This document shows positions 54,014-61,533 of a stretch of 64,000 nt of DNA, piece after piece (within the stretch, counting starts at the first letter, position 1; each line of letters opens with the position of its first letter). Location of the stretch: assembly GCA_019136655.1 (NCBI GenBank), contig JAGVTU010000001.1:1-64000 (forward strand), written 5' to 3'. The position numbers and the translations under genes were made by a program. The DNA comes from Bacteroidota bacterium. GTDB lineage: Bacteria > Bacteroidota > Bacteroidia > AKYH767-A > OLB10. The notes under the pieces are model-generated. The model did no database searches. It was given only the letters and a program-made list of their open reading frames with translations, and had not been told where the DNA came from.

Positions 54014-55684
54014 TTATCCCCAGAGAGCGTAACAGATTAGTATTGAGAAAATAACACCTGCCAGATCAGCTATGAGCATGACCGGAATAGAGTAGCGGGT
54101 ATCTTTTACTGAAACAGAACCAAAATATAAGGCCACCACATAAAAAGTGGTTTCACTGGAACCTTGTAATACACTGCAAAGTTTGCCTATGAACGAGTCA
54201 GGACCAAATGTGCGCATGGCATCTATCATAAAACCTCTTGCACCTCCCGCACTGAATGGCCGTAGCAAAGCAGTCGGAAGTCCTTCCGCCCAGCGAGTGT
54301 CCATACCAGATAATGCTATTAGATGTTTCACAGGATTTATGACCATGTCAAAAGCACCGCTGGTACGCAGCATACATACTGCCACCAGCATTCCTACCAT
54401 GTAAGGAATAATTCGTACTGCCGTTTCAAATCCACCTTTGGCACCATCAACAAAGGCATCAAACAAATCAATTTTTTTATACAACCCTCCGGCTATGATG
54501 GCCAGAAATACCACCAGGATAGCACCATTGCTGAAAGCATCTGAGAAAGTATTGAGGGCATGTGGTTGTAATGAATGTAAAAACCATACAAACAATGCTA
54601 CACCGGCACTCAGTCCGAAAAGAGGGAATATCAGTTTTGGCTGCAGCAGATTTATTTTTTGTTTGAGTGAAGTGAGAATTAATGCTGTAAGTGTACACAC
54701 AAAAGTTGTCAGCATCAGAGGGATAAATATTTCATTGGGATTGTGCGAACCATTGGCTGCTCTTACTGCAATGATGGATACAGGAATGAGGGTAAGTCCT
54801 GCTGCATGCAATGCAAGAAACATAATTTGTGCATCGCTGGCACGGTCTTTATCGGGATTTATTTCCTGAAGACTTTGCATGGCTTTCAGCCCAAAGGGTG
54901 TGGCTGCATTATCAAGCCCAAGCATGTTGGCAGAAAAATTCATCACCATGTGTCCGAATGAACTGTGGTCCTTAGGCAAAGAAGGAAACAGTTTACTCAG
55001 AAAAGGACTGATGATTCTGCTGATAACAGATATTCCTCCTGCACGTTCGGCAATATTCAGCAAACCCATGAATAAGGCAAGTGTGCCTATCAGTCCAATG
55101 GCAATGTTTACTGCAAATTTTCCTGTTTCGAAAATGCCGTCAATATTTTTCGGAAGCCAAAGAAATATCTTGGAAGCTTCAATAATTTTTTGTTGCTGAC
55201 TGATGGCTATCCAGTTTTGACGGAGTGAATCGGTGTTTTGAGCGGTAGTTACAATCACATCTGCACTCAAAAGGTTATGCGTGGTTTTGAAGTTGCCATG
55301 ATACTCATCTTCTGTATAAACCAATTGTGATGAGTTAACCTGTGAATCCAGGTCTTTCAGCTGAATAATTTTTATGGCAGAAAGTTTTTGTGTGAGTTGT
55401 TCGCGAAAAGTATTTTCTGCTGATGCGGGAACAACAATAAACTGTGCCTTCGAAAAATTCTCTGTTACTTTCCAGTTGGCTTTTTGCAGTTGTTTTGATG
55501 TTGCAGATAAAGTGATAGCAGTATCGGGCATGTAGTAGTTTACCTGCTGGAAAGTTTCGCCTTCCTGCAGTTTTTTCTCCGTAACCATGTCGTTAAAAAT
55601 GTTTTTATCGCCCTGCACATAACGGTAAGCCGCTACTGCAATAGCAAATAAAATCATATACGACCAAATTCTGCTCAGTGCCAT
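54014..55684 (-). CDS. SpmA/SpmB-type membrane protein fusion (nucleoside-recognition/Gate)
   Basis: 556-residue inner-membrane protein. A first helix (about 8-20) is followed by an extracytoplasmic insert of some 140 residues (about 30-170) that is not part of SpmA. The SpmA-like core then runs from FAVNIAIGLIGTLALFMGLLNIAERAGG through ANMLGLDNAATPFGLKAMQSL. The C-terminal SpmB-like half starts at about residue 370 and carries GGFETAVRIIPYMVGMLVA, LLRPFSAGGARGFMID and LQGSSETTFYVVALYFGSV. Both halves are Gate-domain proteins. In spore formers SpmA and SpmB act in spore dehydration; this organism is no spore former, and the role here is unknown, perhaps transport of a small nucleoside-like solute. 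Confidence 0.85.
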   Translation of the reverse strand: MALSRIWSYMILFAIAVAAYRYVQGDKNIFNDMVTEKKLQEGETFQQVNYYMPDTAITLSATSKQLQKANWKVTENFSKAQFIVVPASAENTFREQLTQKLSAIKIIQLKDLDSQVNSSQLVYTEDEYHGNFKTTHNLLSADVIVTTAQNTDSLRQNWIAISQQQKIIEASKIFLWLPKNIDGIFETGKFAVNIAIGLIGTLALFMGLLNIAERAGGISVISRIISPFLSKLFPSLPKDHSSFGHMVMNFSANMLGLDNAATPFGLKAMQSLQEINPDKDRASDAQIMFLALHAAGLTLIPVSIIAVRAANGSHNPNEIFIPLMLTTFVCTLTALILTSLKQKINLLQPKLIFPLFGLSAGVALFVWFLHSLQPHALNTFSDAFSNGAILVVFLAIIAGGLYKKIDLFDAFVDGAKGGFETAVRIIPYMVGMLVAVCMLRTSGAFDMVINPVKHLIALSGMDTRWAEGLPTALLRPFSAGGARGFMIDAMRTFGPDSFIGKLCSVLQGSSETTFYVVALYFGSVSVKDTRYSIPVMLIADLAGVIFSILICYALWG

Positions 55685-55790
55685 ATTCTACAATGGCGAA
55701 AAGTATAAAGTCAATGTATAGGAAATGTGTTTTATCTCTAAATAATATCCACAACTTAATGTTCAACCGGAAATCAGAAGTTGCAGAACA

Positions 55791-55817
55791 AAAAATCCCG
55801 CATGATGCGGGACTTTT
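55791..55817 (-). terminator. Terminator after tRNA-Pro
   Basis: TCCCGCA/TGCGGGA stem with a TGA loop, preceded on the plus strand by AAAAA and followed by CTTTTT. On the minus strand it ends in a T-run just past the tRNA. Confidence 0.85.
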
Positions 55818-55825
55818 TGCTTGTG

Positions 55826-55899
55826 TCGGGGTGACTGGATTCGAACCAGCGACCACCAGCACCCCATGCTGATACGCTACCGGGCTGCGCTACACCCCG
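55826..55899 (-). tRNA. tRNA-Pro (anticodon GGG)
   Basis: 74 nt without encoded CCA. Acceptor arms CGGGGTG and CACCCCG pair perfectly, with discriminator A. The T-arm is CTGGTTCGAATCCAG. The anticodon arm has stem TCAGC/GCTGG around loop ATGGGGT, giving anticodon GGG, which reads CCC and CCU. D-arm sequence AGCGCAGCCCGGTAGCG is typical of tRNA-Pro. Confidence 0.95.
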
Positions 55900-56081
55900 A
55901 ACGGTGTGATTGATTTTAATGGGTCTGCAAAAATAATAAATTTAAAGTTGTCTTTTTATCATTTACCTGATGCTGCATCATCAGTTGACTAAAATATTCA
56001 CTGATAACTTTTGTGAAATCCTTCCTACTATTACGCAGTGCCGGTGAAGTGTTTAAGTATCTCTATCTTTGAAGACAGTTT

Positions 56082-56909
56082 ATGGATCATGCACTGGTTT
56101 TGTTAGCTACAGGTTTGCTGATTGGTTTTATAGGAACACTGATTGGTGCAGGAGGAGGATTTTTATTAGTGCCATTGCTGCTTTTTACTCATCGCGAGCT
56201 CACTCCCGAAATCGTTACTGCTGTTTCACTTGCTGTAGTTGCCTGTAATGCTCTTTCAGGTTCCATAGCTTATGCACGTTCAGGAAGAGTTGATTTTAAA
56301 GCCGGAATTTTATTTACACTGTTTACTATTCCCGGGTCGGTGCTCGGTGTTTTTCTTACCGAATATATTCCCACACATATTTTCAGTTTTGTGTTTGGTA
56401 TCATTCTGCTGCTGCTTGCAATTTTTTTATTTGTAAGAGCAAAACCTCAAAAAACGGTAACAGACACATTCACCAATCAGCCACACCTCACAGAGCGTAC
56501 ACTCACCGATAAACACAACGTGACGTATCATTATGCTTACAATAAATATGTTGGAATTCTTATCAGCATTATGGTTGGATTTATTTCACCATTACTCGGA
56601 ATAGGAGGAGGTATTATTCATGTTCCTGCCATGGTCAACTGGTTGAGTTTTCCTGTTCATATTGCCACTGCAACATCTCATTTTATTCTAGCGATAATGG
56701 CAAGCATCAGTGTAATTGTTCATGCCATAAGAGGGAATTATGCCGACAGCCATATTTTGCATCTGGTGGTTTGGTTATGTGCCGGTGTGATTGCAGGGGC
56801 ACAAGGGGGAGCTTATTTCTCACACAGAGTAAAAAATACGATTATAGTAAAAGCGTTGGCTGTTTGCCTTGGTATTGTAGGAGTAAGGTTGCTGATGAGT
56901 ATTGCCTGA
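56082..56909 (+). CDS. TauE/SafE family sulfite/anion exporter
   Basis: Inner-membrane protein of 275 residues with about seven to eight helices in two halves. The repeat signatures are GFIGTLIGAGGGFLLVPLLL near the start and GFISPLLGIGGGIIHVPAM in the second half, typical of TauE/SafE. A polar loop (about 120-150) with KHNVTYHYAYNKYV separates the halves. Family members export sulfite, sulfoacetate or other small anions; no substrate can be deduced. It stands alone, downstream of a divergent tRNA-Pro gene and convergent with pth. Confidence 0.9.
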   Translation: MDHALVLLATGLLIGFIGTLIGAGGGFLLVPLLLFTHRELTPEIVTAVSLAVVACNALSGSIAYARSGRVDFKAGILFTLFTIPGSVLGVFLTEYIPTHIFSFVFGIILLLLAIFLFVRAKPQKTVTDTFTNQPHLTERTLTDKHNVTYHYAYNKYVGILISIMVGFISPLLGIGGGIIHVPAMVNWLSFPVHIATATSHFILAIMASISVIVHAIRGNYADSHILHLVVWLCAGVIAGAQGGAYFSHRVKNTIIVKALAVCLGIVGVRLLMSIA

Positions 56910-56971
56910 TGTTACGGAATCAGATTTTTTGTTAGATAAAATTTTTTATTCACTTCAACAGGCTCACGGCT

Positions 56972-57538
56972 TTATCTTTTATTAAAATCGTTCATGGTTC
57001 TGGTGATGCCATGACCGATAAAACTTTTCACTATGTCTTCTGCAAGTTTTAGTTTTTCAGGAATTGCTGTAAGTTCTTCAGCAGTCCATTTTCCTAAAAC
57101 ATAATCTGCTTGTCGTCCTTTTGGAAAATCGTTGCCCACACCAAAACGCAAACGTGCAAATTGTGTGTGGCCCAAACATTCGGCAATACTCTTCAGTCCG
57201 TTATGTCCGCCATCACTTCCTTTGGCGCGCAGGCGAAGTGTTGCAAATGGCAAGGCGATATCATCTGTTATGATGAGAATATTTTCCGGTGAAATTTTTT
57301 CTGCCTGCATCCAGTATTGCACTGCTTTTCCACTTAGGTTCATATAAGTAGTGGGTTTAATCAGCAATACCGGTTTGCCGCGATGACGCCATTCACATAT
57401 ATGTGCGTAGCGGCTGCTTACAAAACTACACTCGTGCTGTTGGGCAATAAAATCAACCACACCAAAGCCAATGTTGTGTCGTGTGCCTGCATATTCGGCA
57501 CCGGGGTTTCCTAATCCTGCTATTAAATATTTAGACAT
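56972..57538 (-). CDS. pth: Peptidyl-tRNA hydrolase
   Basis: Recycles peptidyl-tRNA released during translation. Motifs: LIAGLGNPGAEYAGTRHNIGF (catalytic His), LIKPTTYMNLSGKAV, ITDDIALPFATLRLRAKGSDGGHNGLKSI (catalytic Asp and the GGHNG loop) and RLRFGVGNDFPKGRQADYVLGKW. 188 residues, standard. It lies downstream of rplY and prs on the same strand, a common order (prs-rplY-pth), but a hairpin separates rplY from pth. Confidence 0.96.
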   Translation of the reverse strand: MSKYLIAGLGNPGAEYAGTRHNIGFGVVDFIAQQHECSFVSSRYAHICEWRHRGKPVLLIKPTTYMNLSGKAVQYWMQAEKISPENILIITDDIALPFATLRLRAKGSDGGHNGLKSIAECLGHTQFARLRFGVGNDFPKGRQADYVLGKWTAEELTAIPEKLKLAEDIVKSFIGHGITRTMNDFNKR

Positions 57539-57549
57539 TGATGTGGTTT

Positions 57550-57584
57550 AAAATAAAAAGCCGGATATAGTTATACCCGGCTTT
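57550..57584 (-). terminator. Terminator between rplY and pth
   Basis: Stem AAAGCCGG/CCGGCTTT continuing through ATATA/TATA with one mismatch; on the minus strand it is followed by TTTTTATTTT. It may attenuate rather than stop transcription into pth, whose ATG is 11 bases further. Confidence 0.8.
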
Positions 57585-57601
57585 GAAATGCAATGACAAA
57601 T

Positions 57602-58222
57602 TTATTTTGCCGGTTTCGCCTCTGCAGCAGCGGCAGCAGGTGCAGGAGTTGCAGCAGCTGCCGGAGTTTCCTCGGCAACGTTGCGCGTAGTACGCACGGC
57701 AACAATAATATTATTTGGTGAATCAAGTAAAGTAATGTTCTCACGCTGTACCATAGATACTTTTACAGCCTGGCCAATTCCCAAAGGTGTAACATCTATT
57801 TCAATGGCATCAGGAAGGTGAGAAGGCAATGCGCGAATGTTCATCTTACGCATTTTCTGAATAAGTTTTCCTCCTTGTTTAACACCTTCAGAACTTCCTT
57901 TGATAATTACAGGAACAGCAACAGAAACCGGTTTGTTGTTGTCAAGTTCAAGAAAATCAACATGCAGAATTTTATCAGTTACAGGATGAAACTGCAAATC
58001 TTTCATCACTGCCTGACGTTGTTCTCCATCTATATCAAGATTAACCGTGTAAACGCTGGGTGTATATACCAGGTCACGAAGTTCTAATGCCGTTGTGCTG
58101 AAGTGCACATTTTCTTTCCCACCGTATATCACGCATGGTACTTTACCATCGGCACGGAGTTTCTTCAACTCTTGCTTTGTAAGGCCTACTCTTTTGGTAC
58201 CTTTAATCGTTAATGATTTCAT
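57602..58222 (-). CDS. rplY: 50S ribosomal protein L25 (CTC form)
   Basis: Binds 5S rRNA in the large subunit. 206 residues: an L25 domain (about 1-95, with LKKLRADGKVPCVIYGG and DLQFHPVTDKILHVDFLEL) plus the C-terminal TL5/CTC beta domain (about 96-185). The last 25 residues are an Ala/Pro-rich tail (ETPAAAATPAPAAAAAEAK). The start is MKSLTIKGTKRVGLTKQ. It follows prs by 17 bases, so the two are one transcript. Confidence 0.95.
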   Translation of the reverse strand: MKSLTIKGTKRVGLTKQELKKLRADGKVPCVIYGGKENVHFSTTALELRDLVYTPSVYTVNLDIDGEQRQAVMKDLQFHPVTDKILHVDFLELDNNKPVSVAVPVIIKGSSEGVKQGGKLIQKMRKMNIRALPSHLPDAIEIDVTPLGIGQAVKVSMVQRENITLLDSPNNIIVAVRTTRNVAEETPAAAATPAPAAAAAEAKPAK

Positions 58223-58239
58223 TGTATTGATATTTAAAT

Positions 58240-59175
58240 TTAAGATTTAACAAACAAATTGCTGATGGATGAATACTCATACACCCTGCGTATTGCATAC
58301 GAAAACAATTCGGCTGTGGACAGCTGAATAATTTTCGAAGATTTTTTTCGTAATGGAATGGTATCTGTAACGATAAGTTCAGTAAGCTTTGAATTTTCAA
58401 TCGTTTCATAAGCTTTTCCTGAAAGCACTGCATGCGTACAGAATGCACGCACTGAGTTTGCACCTTTCTCTACCAACAACTCTGCAGCTTTGGTAAGTGT
58501 TCCTGCAGTGTCCACAATATCATCCACCAATATCACATCTTTTCCAGTAACATCTCCAATCACCTGCATGCTGGCAACTTCATTGGCACGTTTGCGGTGT
58601 TTATCGCAGATGGCCATTTCAGCATTGAAGAATTTTGCATATTCACGTGAGCGATGCACACTGCCCATATCCGGTGCTGCTATCAGCAGGTTAGGGAGAT
58701 TTAGACTTTTGATATACGGAACAAAGATGGAAGATGCGTCTAAGTGATCTACAGGCACGTCAAAAAATCCCTGAATCTGTGGCGCATGAAGGTCCATGGT
58801 CATCACTCTTGTCACTCCGGCCGCAGTTAGCAGATTAGCTACCAGTTTGCTGGCAATTGCCACTCTGGGTTTATCCTTACGGTCGCTGCGTGCAAAGCCA
58901 AAATAAGGAATTACCGCTGTGATATAATGTGCTGAAGCTCGCTTGGCAGCATCAATGAGCAGCAACAATTCAAACAAATTGTCGGTAGGTGCAAAAGTGG
59001 ATTGAATGATAAACACATCGCAACCTCGTACCGTTTCTTCAAAATAGGGCGAAAATTCACCATCACTGAATCGCGATACTTCTACATCACCCAGGGGTAG
59101 TCCATAACTAAGTGCTATATTTTCAGCAAGGTAGCGTGTAGCTTCACCTGAAAACAATTTAACTTCTCTTGCCAT
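58240..59175 (-). CDS. prs: Ribose-phosphate pyrophosphokinase
   Basis: Makes PRPP from ribose-5-phosphate and ATP for purine, pyrimidine, His, Trp and NAD synthesis. Motifs: GDVEVSRFSDGEFSPYFEETVRGCDVFIIQS, YFGFARSDRKDKPRVAI, TMDLHAPQIQGFF and the PRPP loop VILVDDIVDTAGTL. 311 residues, class I. PRPP made here feeds PurH/PurB and the pyrimidine route of PyrH. A TTTCTTTG box (one mismatch to TAnnTTTG) lies upstream. Confidence 0.97.
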   Translation of the reverse strand: MAREVKLFSGEATRYLAENIALSYGLPLGDVEVSRFSDGEFSPYFEETVRGCDVFIIQSTFAPTDNLFELLLLIDAAKRASAHYITAVIPYFGFARSDRKDKPRVAIASKLVANLLTAAGVTRVMTMDLHAPQIQGFFDVPVDHLDASSIFVPYIKSLNLPNLLIAAPDMGSVHRSREYAKFFNAEMAICDKHRKRANEVASMQVIGDVTGKDVILVDDIVDTAGTLTKAAELLVEKGANSVRAFCTHAVLSGKAYETIENSKLTELIVTDTIPLRKKSSKIIQLSTAELFSYAIRRVYEYSSISNLFVKS

Positions 59176-59364
59176 GATTGGGGATTCTGAAAGGGCTGCA
59201 AAGAAAGTAAAAATTTGCCTATTGTCAAAGCGTTTTACTGAATTTTTATGAAGGACTAAATCCTGCTAATTTCGGTTATATTACTCTCATTTTCTATTGA
59301 TTAGCAGAAAGGAGTCTTTTGAGTTGAATTGCTGTTTTAAGTTGATATCAGTAGTTGTACGAGG

Positions 59365-59877
59365 TTAAACGGATGCGCTACCGTCAAAGGTGATGGAGTA
59401 AATGTTTAGTACTTCGGTATTTTCAGTAAAAGTAGTTTCAAACTTCAACCCCAGTTTTTCAATCAGTCTTATTGAATTTTTATTGGAAGGCAAGGTGATG
59501 GCAATTACCTTAGGAGCAATTTTTTCTTTTTTAATTTCATTCAGATAATTGCTACAGGCTTCAAAGGCAAAGCCCTTTTTTTCAAATGCAGGCAACATGG
59601 CATACCCGATATCCGGAAACTGTTGATTGGCTCTGTGCAAAAATGAAATCACACCTATTGGCTGACGAGTTTCTTTGAGTTCAAATACGCTGCAAAAATA
59701 TAAGGGATTATCAAGGGTTTTACGGATATAATTTTCAGCCTCAAGTTTGTCATGCACATTTCTGTCGCCAATAAACTGCAACCAACCGGGAGTATTCAGC
59801 AATTGGAGCATAAAGTTGCTGTCTCCAATCTCAAGTGGTCTTATGTGCAATCGTTCGGTGTCGAGAAGTTTATACAT
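59365..59877 (-). CDS. GNAT family N-acetyltransferase (RimJ-like)
   Basis: 170-residue acetyltransferase of the RimJ/RimL-like GNAT_3 group. It shows TERLHIRPLEIGDSNFMLQLLNTPGWLQFIGDR near the start, IGVISFLHR, PDIGYAMLPAFEKKGFAFEA as motif A region (acetyl-CoA pyrophosphate loop, degenerate) and LPSNKNSIRLIEKLGLKFE. The substrate is unknown. The start is the ATG at 59877; a longer TTG frame (59898) runs into a palindromic repeat. Its first codons overlap the end of the GIY-YIG frame by eight bases and abut palindrome copy A, so its promoter must lie within or beyond the repeat region. Confidence 0.9.
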   Translation of the reverse strand: MYKLLDTERLHIRPLEIGDSNFMLQLLNTPGWLQFIGDRNVHDKLEAENYIRKTLDNPLYFCSVFELKETRQPIGVISFLHRANQQFPDIGYAMLPAFEKKGFAFEACSNYLNEIKKEKIAPKVIAITLPSNKNSIRLIEKLGLKFETTFTENTEVLNIYSITFDGSASV

Positions 59878-60361
59878 GGTGATTTCGGCTTCGCTCAATC
59901 ACCAAATCGGAATCGATGTTTTCACTTCGCTCGGTGGTTTCGTTTTCTTCAGTGATTTCGATTCCTTTGGTGGTTTCGGAATCGGTGGTTTCAGTTTTGT
60001 GAGTGGTTTCAGTTTTGTCGGTGGTTTTGATTCGCTCGGTGGTTGAGCGAAGCCGAAACCACCGGTTTGAAAAATGGCTTTCATTTTTACATGCTGCCAA
60101 TAAATGTAAATCTTCTGGTCTGTTTGCAATTAAAGCCTCTTTCTTTTTTCTGCTCCAACCCTGAACTTGTTTTTCTCTGTAAAATGCAACATCTATTCTA
60201 CTATACTCTTCATAATAAACTAATTCAACCGGTAGATGCTTTTTGGTATGATTAGCTCCTTTACCTGCTTGGTGTTGTGCCAATCGTAGTTCAAGATTAT
60301 TTGTACTGCCTACGTAGTAACTATCGTCTGAGCATTTCAATATGTACATGTAGCCTTTCAT
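59870..60361 (-). CDS. GIY-YIG nuclease-domain protein with repeat-encoded tail
   Basis: Small single-domain GIY-YIG protein (UPF0213/YhbQ-like) of 163 residues from the ATG at 60361. The domain spans 1-95: YMYILKC (GIY strand), SYYVGSTNNLELRLAQHQ (YIG strand and the catalytic Arg26), then VAFYREKQVQGWSRKKKEALI with the metal-binding Glu63. From about residue 100 the sequence turns into a Thr/Glu/Arg-rich stretch (STTERIKTTDKTETTHKTE and so on) coded by tandem fragments of palindromic repeats, so the tail is probably not a conserved domain; without it the protein would be about 95-100 residues. Palindrome copies lie directly upstream of the ATG and inside the tail. The proposed role, cutting or moving these palindromes, is inference. 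Confidence 0.85.
   Translation of the reverse strand: MKGYMYILKCSDDSYYVGSTNNLELRLAQHQAGKGANHTKKHLPVELVYYEEYSRIDVAFYREKQVQGWSRKKKEALIANRPEDLHLLAACKNESHFSNRWFRLRSTTERIKTTDKTETTHKTETTDSETTKGIEITEENETTERSENIDSDLVIERSRNHHV
59878..59903. repeat. Palindromic element, copy A
   Basis: 26 bases with 7-bp perfect inverted ends GGTGATT / AATCACC and core TCGGCTTCGCTC. It is the inverse orientation of copy B, and the fifth arm base pair is A-T where B has G-C, a compensatory change. It sits at the end of the GIY-YIG frame and just before the GNAT start. Confidence 0.85.
59904..60037. repeat. Degenerate tandem repeats built from palindrome fragments
   Basis: About 134 bases between copies A and B. The nonamer GGTGGTTTC or close variants recur at 59933, 59969, 59984, 60002 and 60020. 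Partial element cores are also seen (TTCACTTCGCTC at 59921; GATTCGCTC near 60029). Translated on the minus strand they give the TTE/TTD-rich tail of the GIY-YIG protein. Confidence 0.8.
60038..60063. repeat. Palindromic element, copy B
   Basis: Perfect 7-bp inverted ends GGTGGTT / AACCACC around GAGCGAAGCCGA. The core holds GCGAAGC, the known exceptionally stable DNA mini-hairpin with a GAA triloop. It lies inside the GIY-YIG frame and has opposite orientation to copy A. Confidence 0.85.
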
Positions 60362-60362
60362 A

Positions 60363-60382
60363 GGTTGAGCGTAGCCGAAACC
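60363..60382. repeat. Palindromic element, copy C
   Basis: GGTTGAGCGTAGCCGAAACC. Same arms (GGTT/AACC) as copy B and core GCGTAGC with a GTA triloop. It lies one base upstream of the GIY-YIG ATG on the minus strand, so it is in the mRNA leader or promoter region. Confidence 0.8.
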
Positions 60383-60391
60383 CGGCTGCAT

Positions 60392-60411
60392 AATTGAGTG
60401 TAGTTGAAATT
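60392..60411. repeat. Palindromic element, copy D (decayed)
   Basis: AATTGAGTGTAGTTGAAATT. Aligns base by base to copy C; the two outer G-C pairs are both replaced by A-T pairs, so pairing is kept. The core is GTGTAGT, with G-T wobbles around the GTA loop. It lies between the Fic stop and the GIY-YIG gene, nine bases from copy C. Confidence 0.65.
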
Positions 60412-60416
60412 TTTTA

Positions 60417-61295
60417 TCATTCTTCGTAGTAGTAGGAATAGTCAATGCCTTTCATAAACATTTCCCTGTCATTAATTTTGGGAGTTAATGCAGTTTTTAA
60501 GAGCTGCTGTAATACACTACTATCAACAGTGCTAATTATCATAGCATTCATATAATCATCTTTTTTTATCTTGCTCCAATCCACACATTTTTTCAGGTGC
60601 TTTTTCAGCATCAAATCCAGCCATATCCTTGTACTTCTGCCATTGCCTTCCATAAAGGGATGTGCTTTGTTCATCTCAGCATACTTTAAGATAATCTCTT
60701 CAAGTGTGGTATGCGGCATCGCATCTATTTGTTTCAATTTATCTTTTAAGTGCTGTGCATATACAAACTGATAGCCTCCTTTTGAAATACTTTTCTCTCT
60801 GATTTGTCCTGCAAAATCATACAAACCGCCAAATAGATAAGCGTGTATTTGCTGTAAACCTTTGGTTGTGCCCACTTCAAACTTATTGATTAAATTGCTT
60901 TCAAAAAGGGTGTAGGCTTTTTTCTTGCTTTGCCCGTCAATACTGGTGTCGCTGTATAAGAACCAATCCAAAAAATTCATTGCCTTGTTGTTGGGGAAGT
61001 TTTTGCATAGCTCAACAATCCCGGCACTGTCCAACATATCTGTATTGTATTTTTTGCCATCAGCTGCCATTAGCTTCAGTTGGGTAGTGGCACTAACCAA
61101 CTGATGGTTTTCCTTCCTGAGTTTGGCTTTTAGGTATTTCCAATAGTTGCGGACTTTTGCATAGTCGGGTTCTTCGTTCAGCACACCTACAATATCCAAC
61201 ACGCTAAACCACCATTTGGCATGAGCATCATCCCAAACAGCACGCACCTCACGGTCGTTGAAAAAACGGATGGATATTTTTTGTTGCTCTTTCAT
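60417..61295 (-). CDS. BRO-N/Fic domain protein
   Basis: 292-residue two-domain protein. Residues about 8-110 resemble the phage-type BRO N-terminal domain ([53 protein letters not shown]), often DNA-binding. Residues about 125-270 are a Fic domain with the complete catalytic motif [12 protein letters not shown] (His212 to Arg223; HxFxxGNGRxxR), so AMP or another phosphate group could be moved to a target. I see no clear inhibitory (S/T)xxxE(G/N) helix inside the chain, and no small antitoxin gene beside it. Its ATG overlaps by four bases (ATGA) the end of a decayed upstream frame, so it once formed an operon with that gene. Probably an accessory, defence or toxin-like gene. Confidence 0.9.
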   Translation of the reverse strand: MKEQQKISIRFFNDREVRAVWDDAHAKWWFSVLDIVGVLNEEPDYAKVRNYWKYLKAKLRKENHQLVSATTQLKLMAADGKKYNTDMLDSAGIVELCKNFPNNKAMNFLDWFLYSDTSIDGQSKKKAYTLFESNLINKFEVGTTKGLQQIHAYLFGGLYDFAGQIREKSISKGGYQFVYAQHLKDKLKQIDAMPHTTLEEIILKYAEMNKAHPFMEGNGRSTRIWLDLMLKKHLKKCVDWSKIKKDDYMNAMIISTVDSSVLQQLLKTALTPKINDREMFMKGIDYSYYYEE

Positions 61296-61533
61296 TCTTC
61301 GTCTTCGCTATCTTTTGTCAATCTATATTTATTATCATAAGATTTGATGAACTCAATTTGTTCTACTTCTAAGCCAAATACAATTTAGCGTGAAGTGTGT
61401 AATGCAAATGCAGTTTTACAACTACTTTTTTGTCAGTCATTTGTTGGCTCAATTTCTGCAAAGTTTTTTCGTCTGCTTTTGTCGGTGTGTCTATTGTCAG
61501 GTGGTTTTCTATATTATCGTAAATCTTAGGCAT
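61292..61533 (-). pseudogene. Remnant of a PLD-type nuclease/helicase gene
   Basis: Too short for a gene today. From the ATG at 61533 a 54-codon frame (to TAG at 61369) reads MPKIYDNIENHL, then IDTPTKADEKTLQKL and VVVKLHLHYTLHAKLYLA. Both parts resemble the N-terminal phospholipase-D-like half of large Bacteroidota helicases (HAKLYL keeps the HxK of a PLD motif), joined with the DNA between deleted. In another frame, open from 61384 to TGA at 61292, the residues [27 protein letters not shown] may be the old C-terminus, overlapping the Fic ATG. So a helicase-Fic operon was cut down to its edges. Family assignment is from memory of the motif. Confidence 0.55.

Noticed and set aside
59263..59307. 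Inverted repeat CTGCTAAT / ATTAGCAG upstream of prs
   Set aside because: Eight-base arms with a loop of 29 bases and no T-run or neighbouring motif; could be chance in AT-rich DNA.
59904..60037. CRISPR-like repeat array
   Set aside because: Units are about nine bases, irregularly spaced and degenerate, with no unique spacers and no cas genes; they are fragments of the adjacent palindromes.
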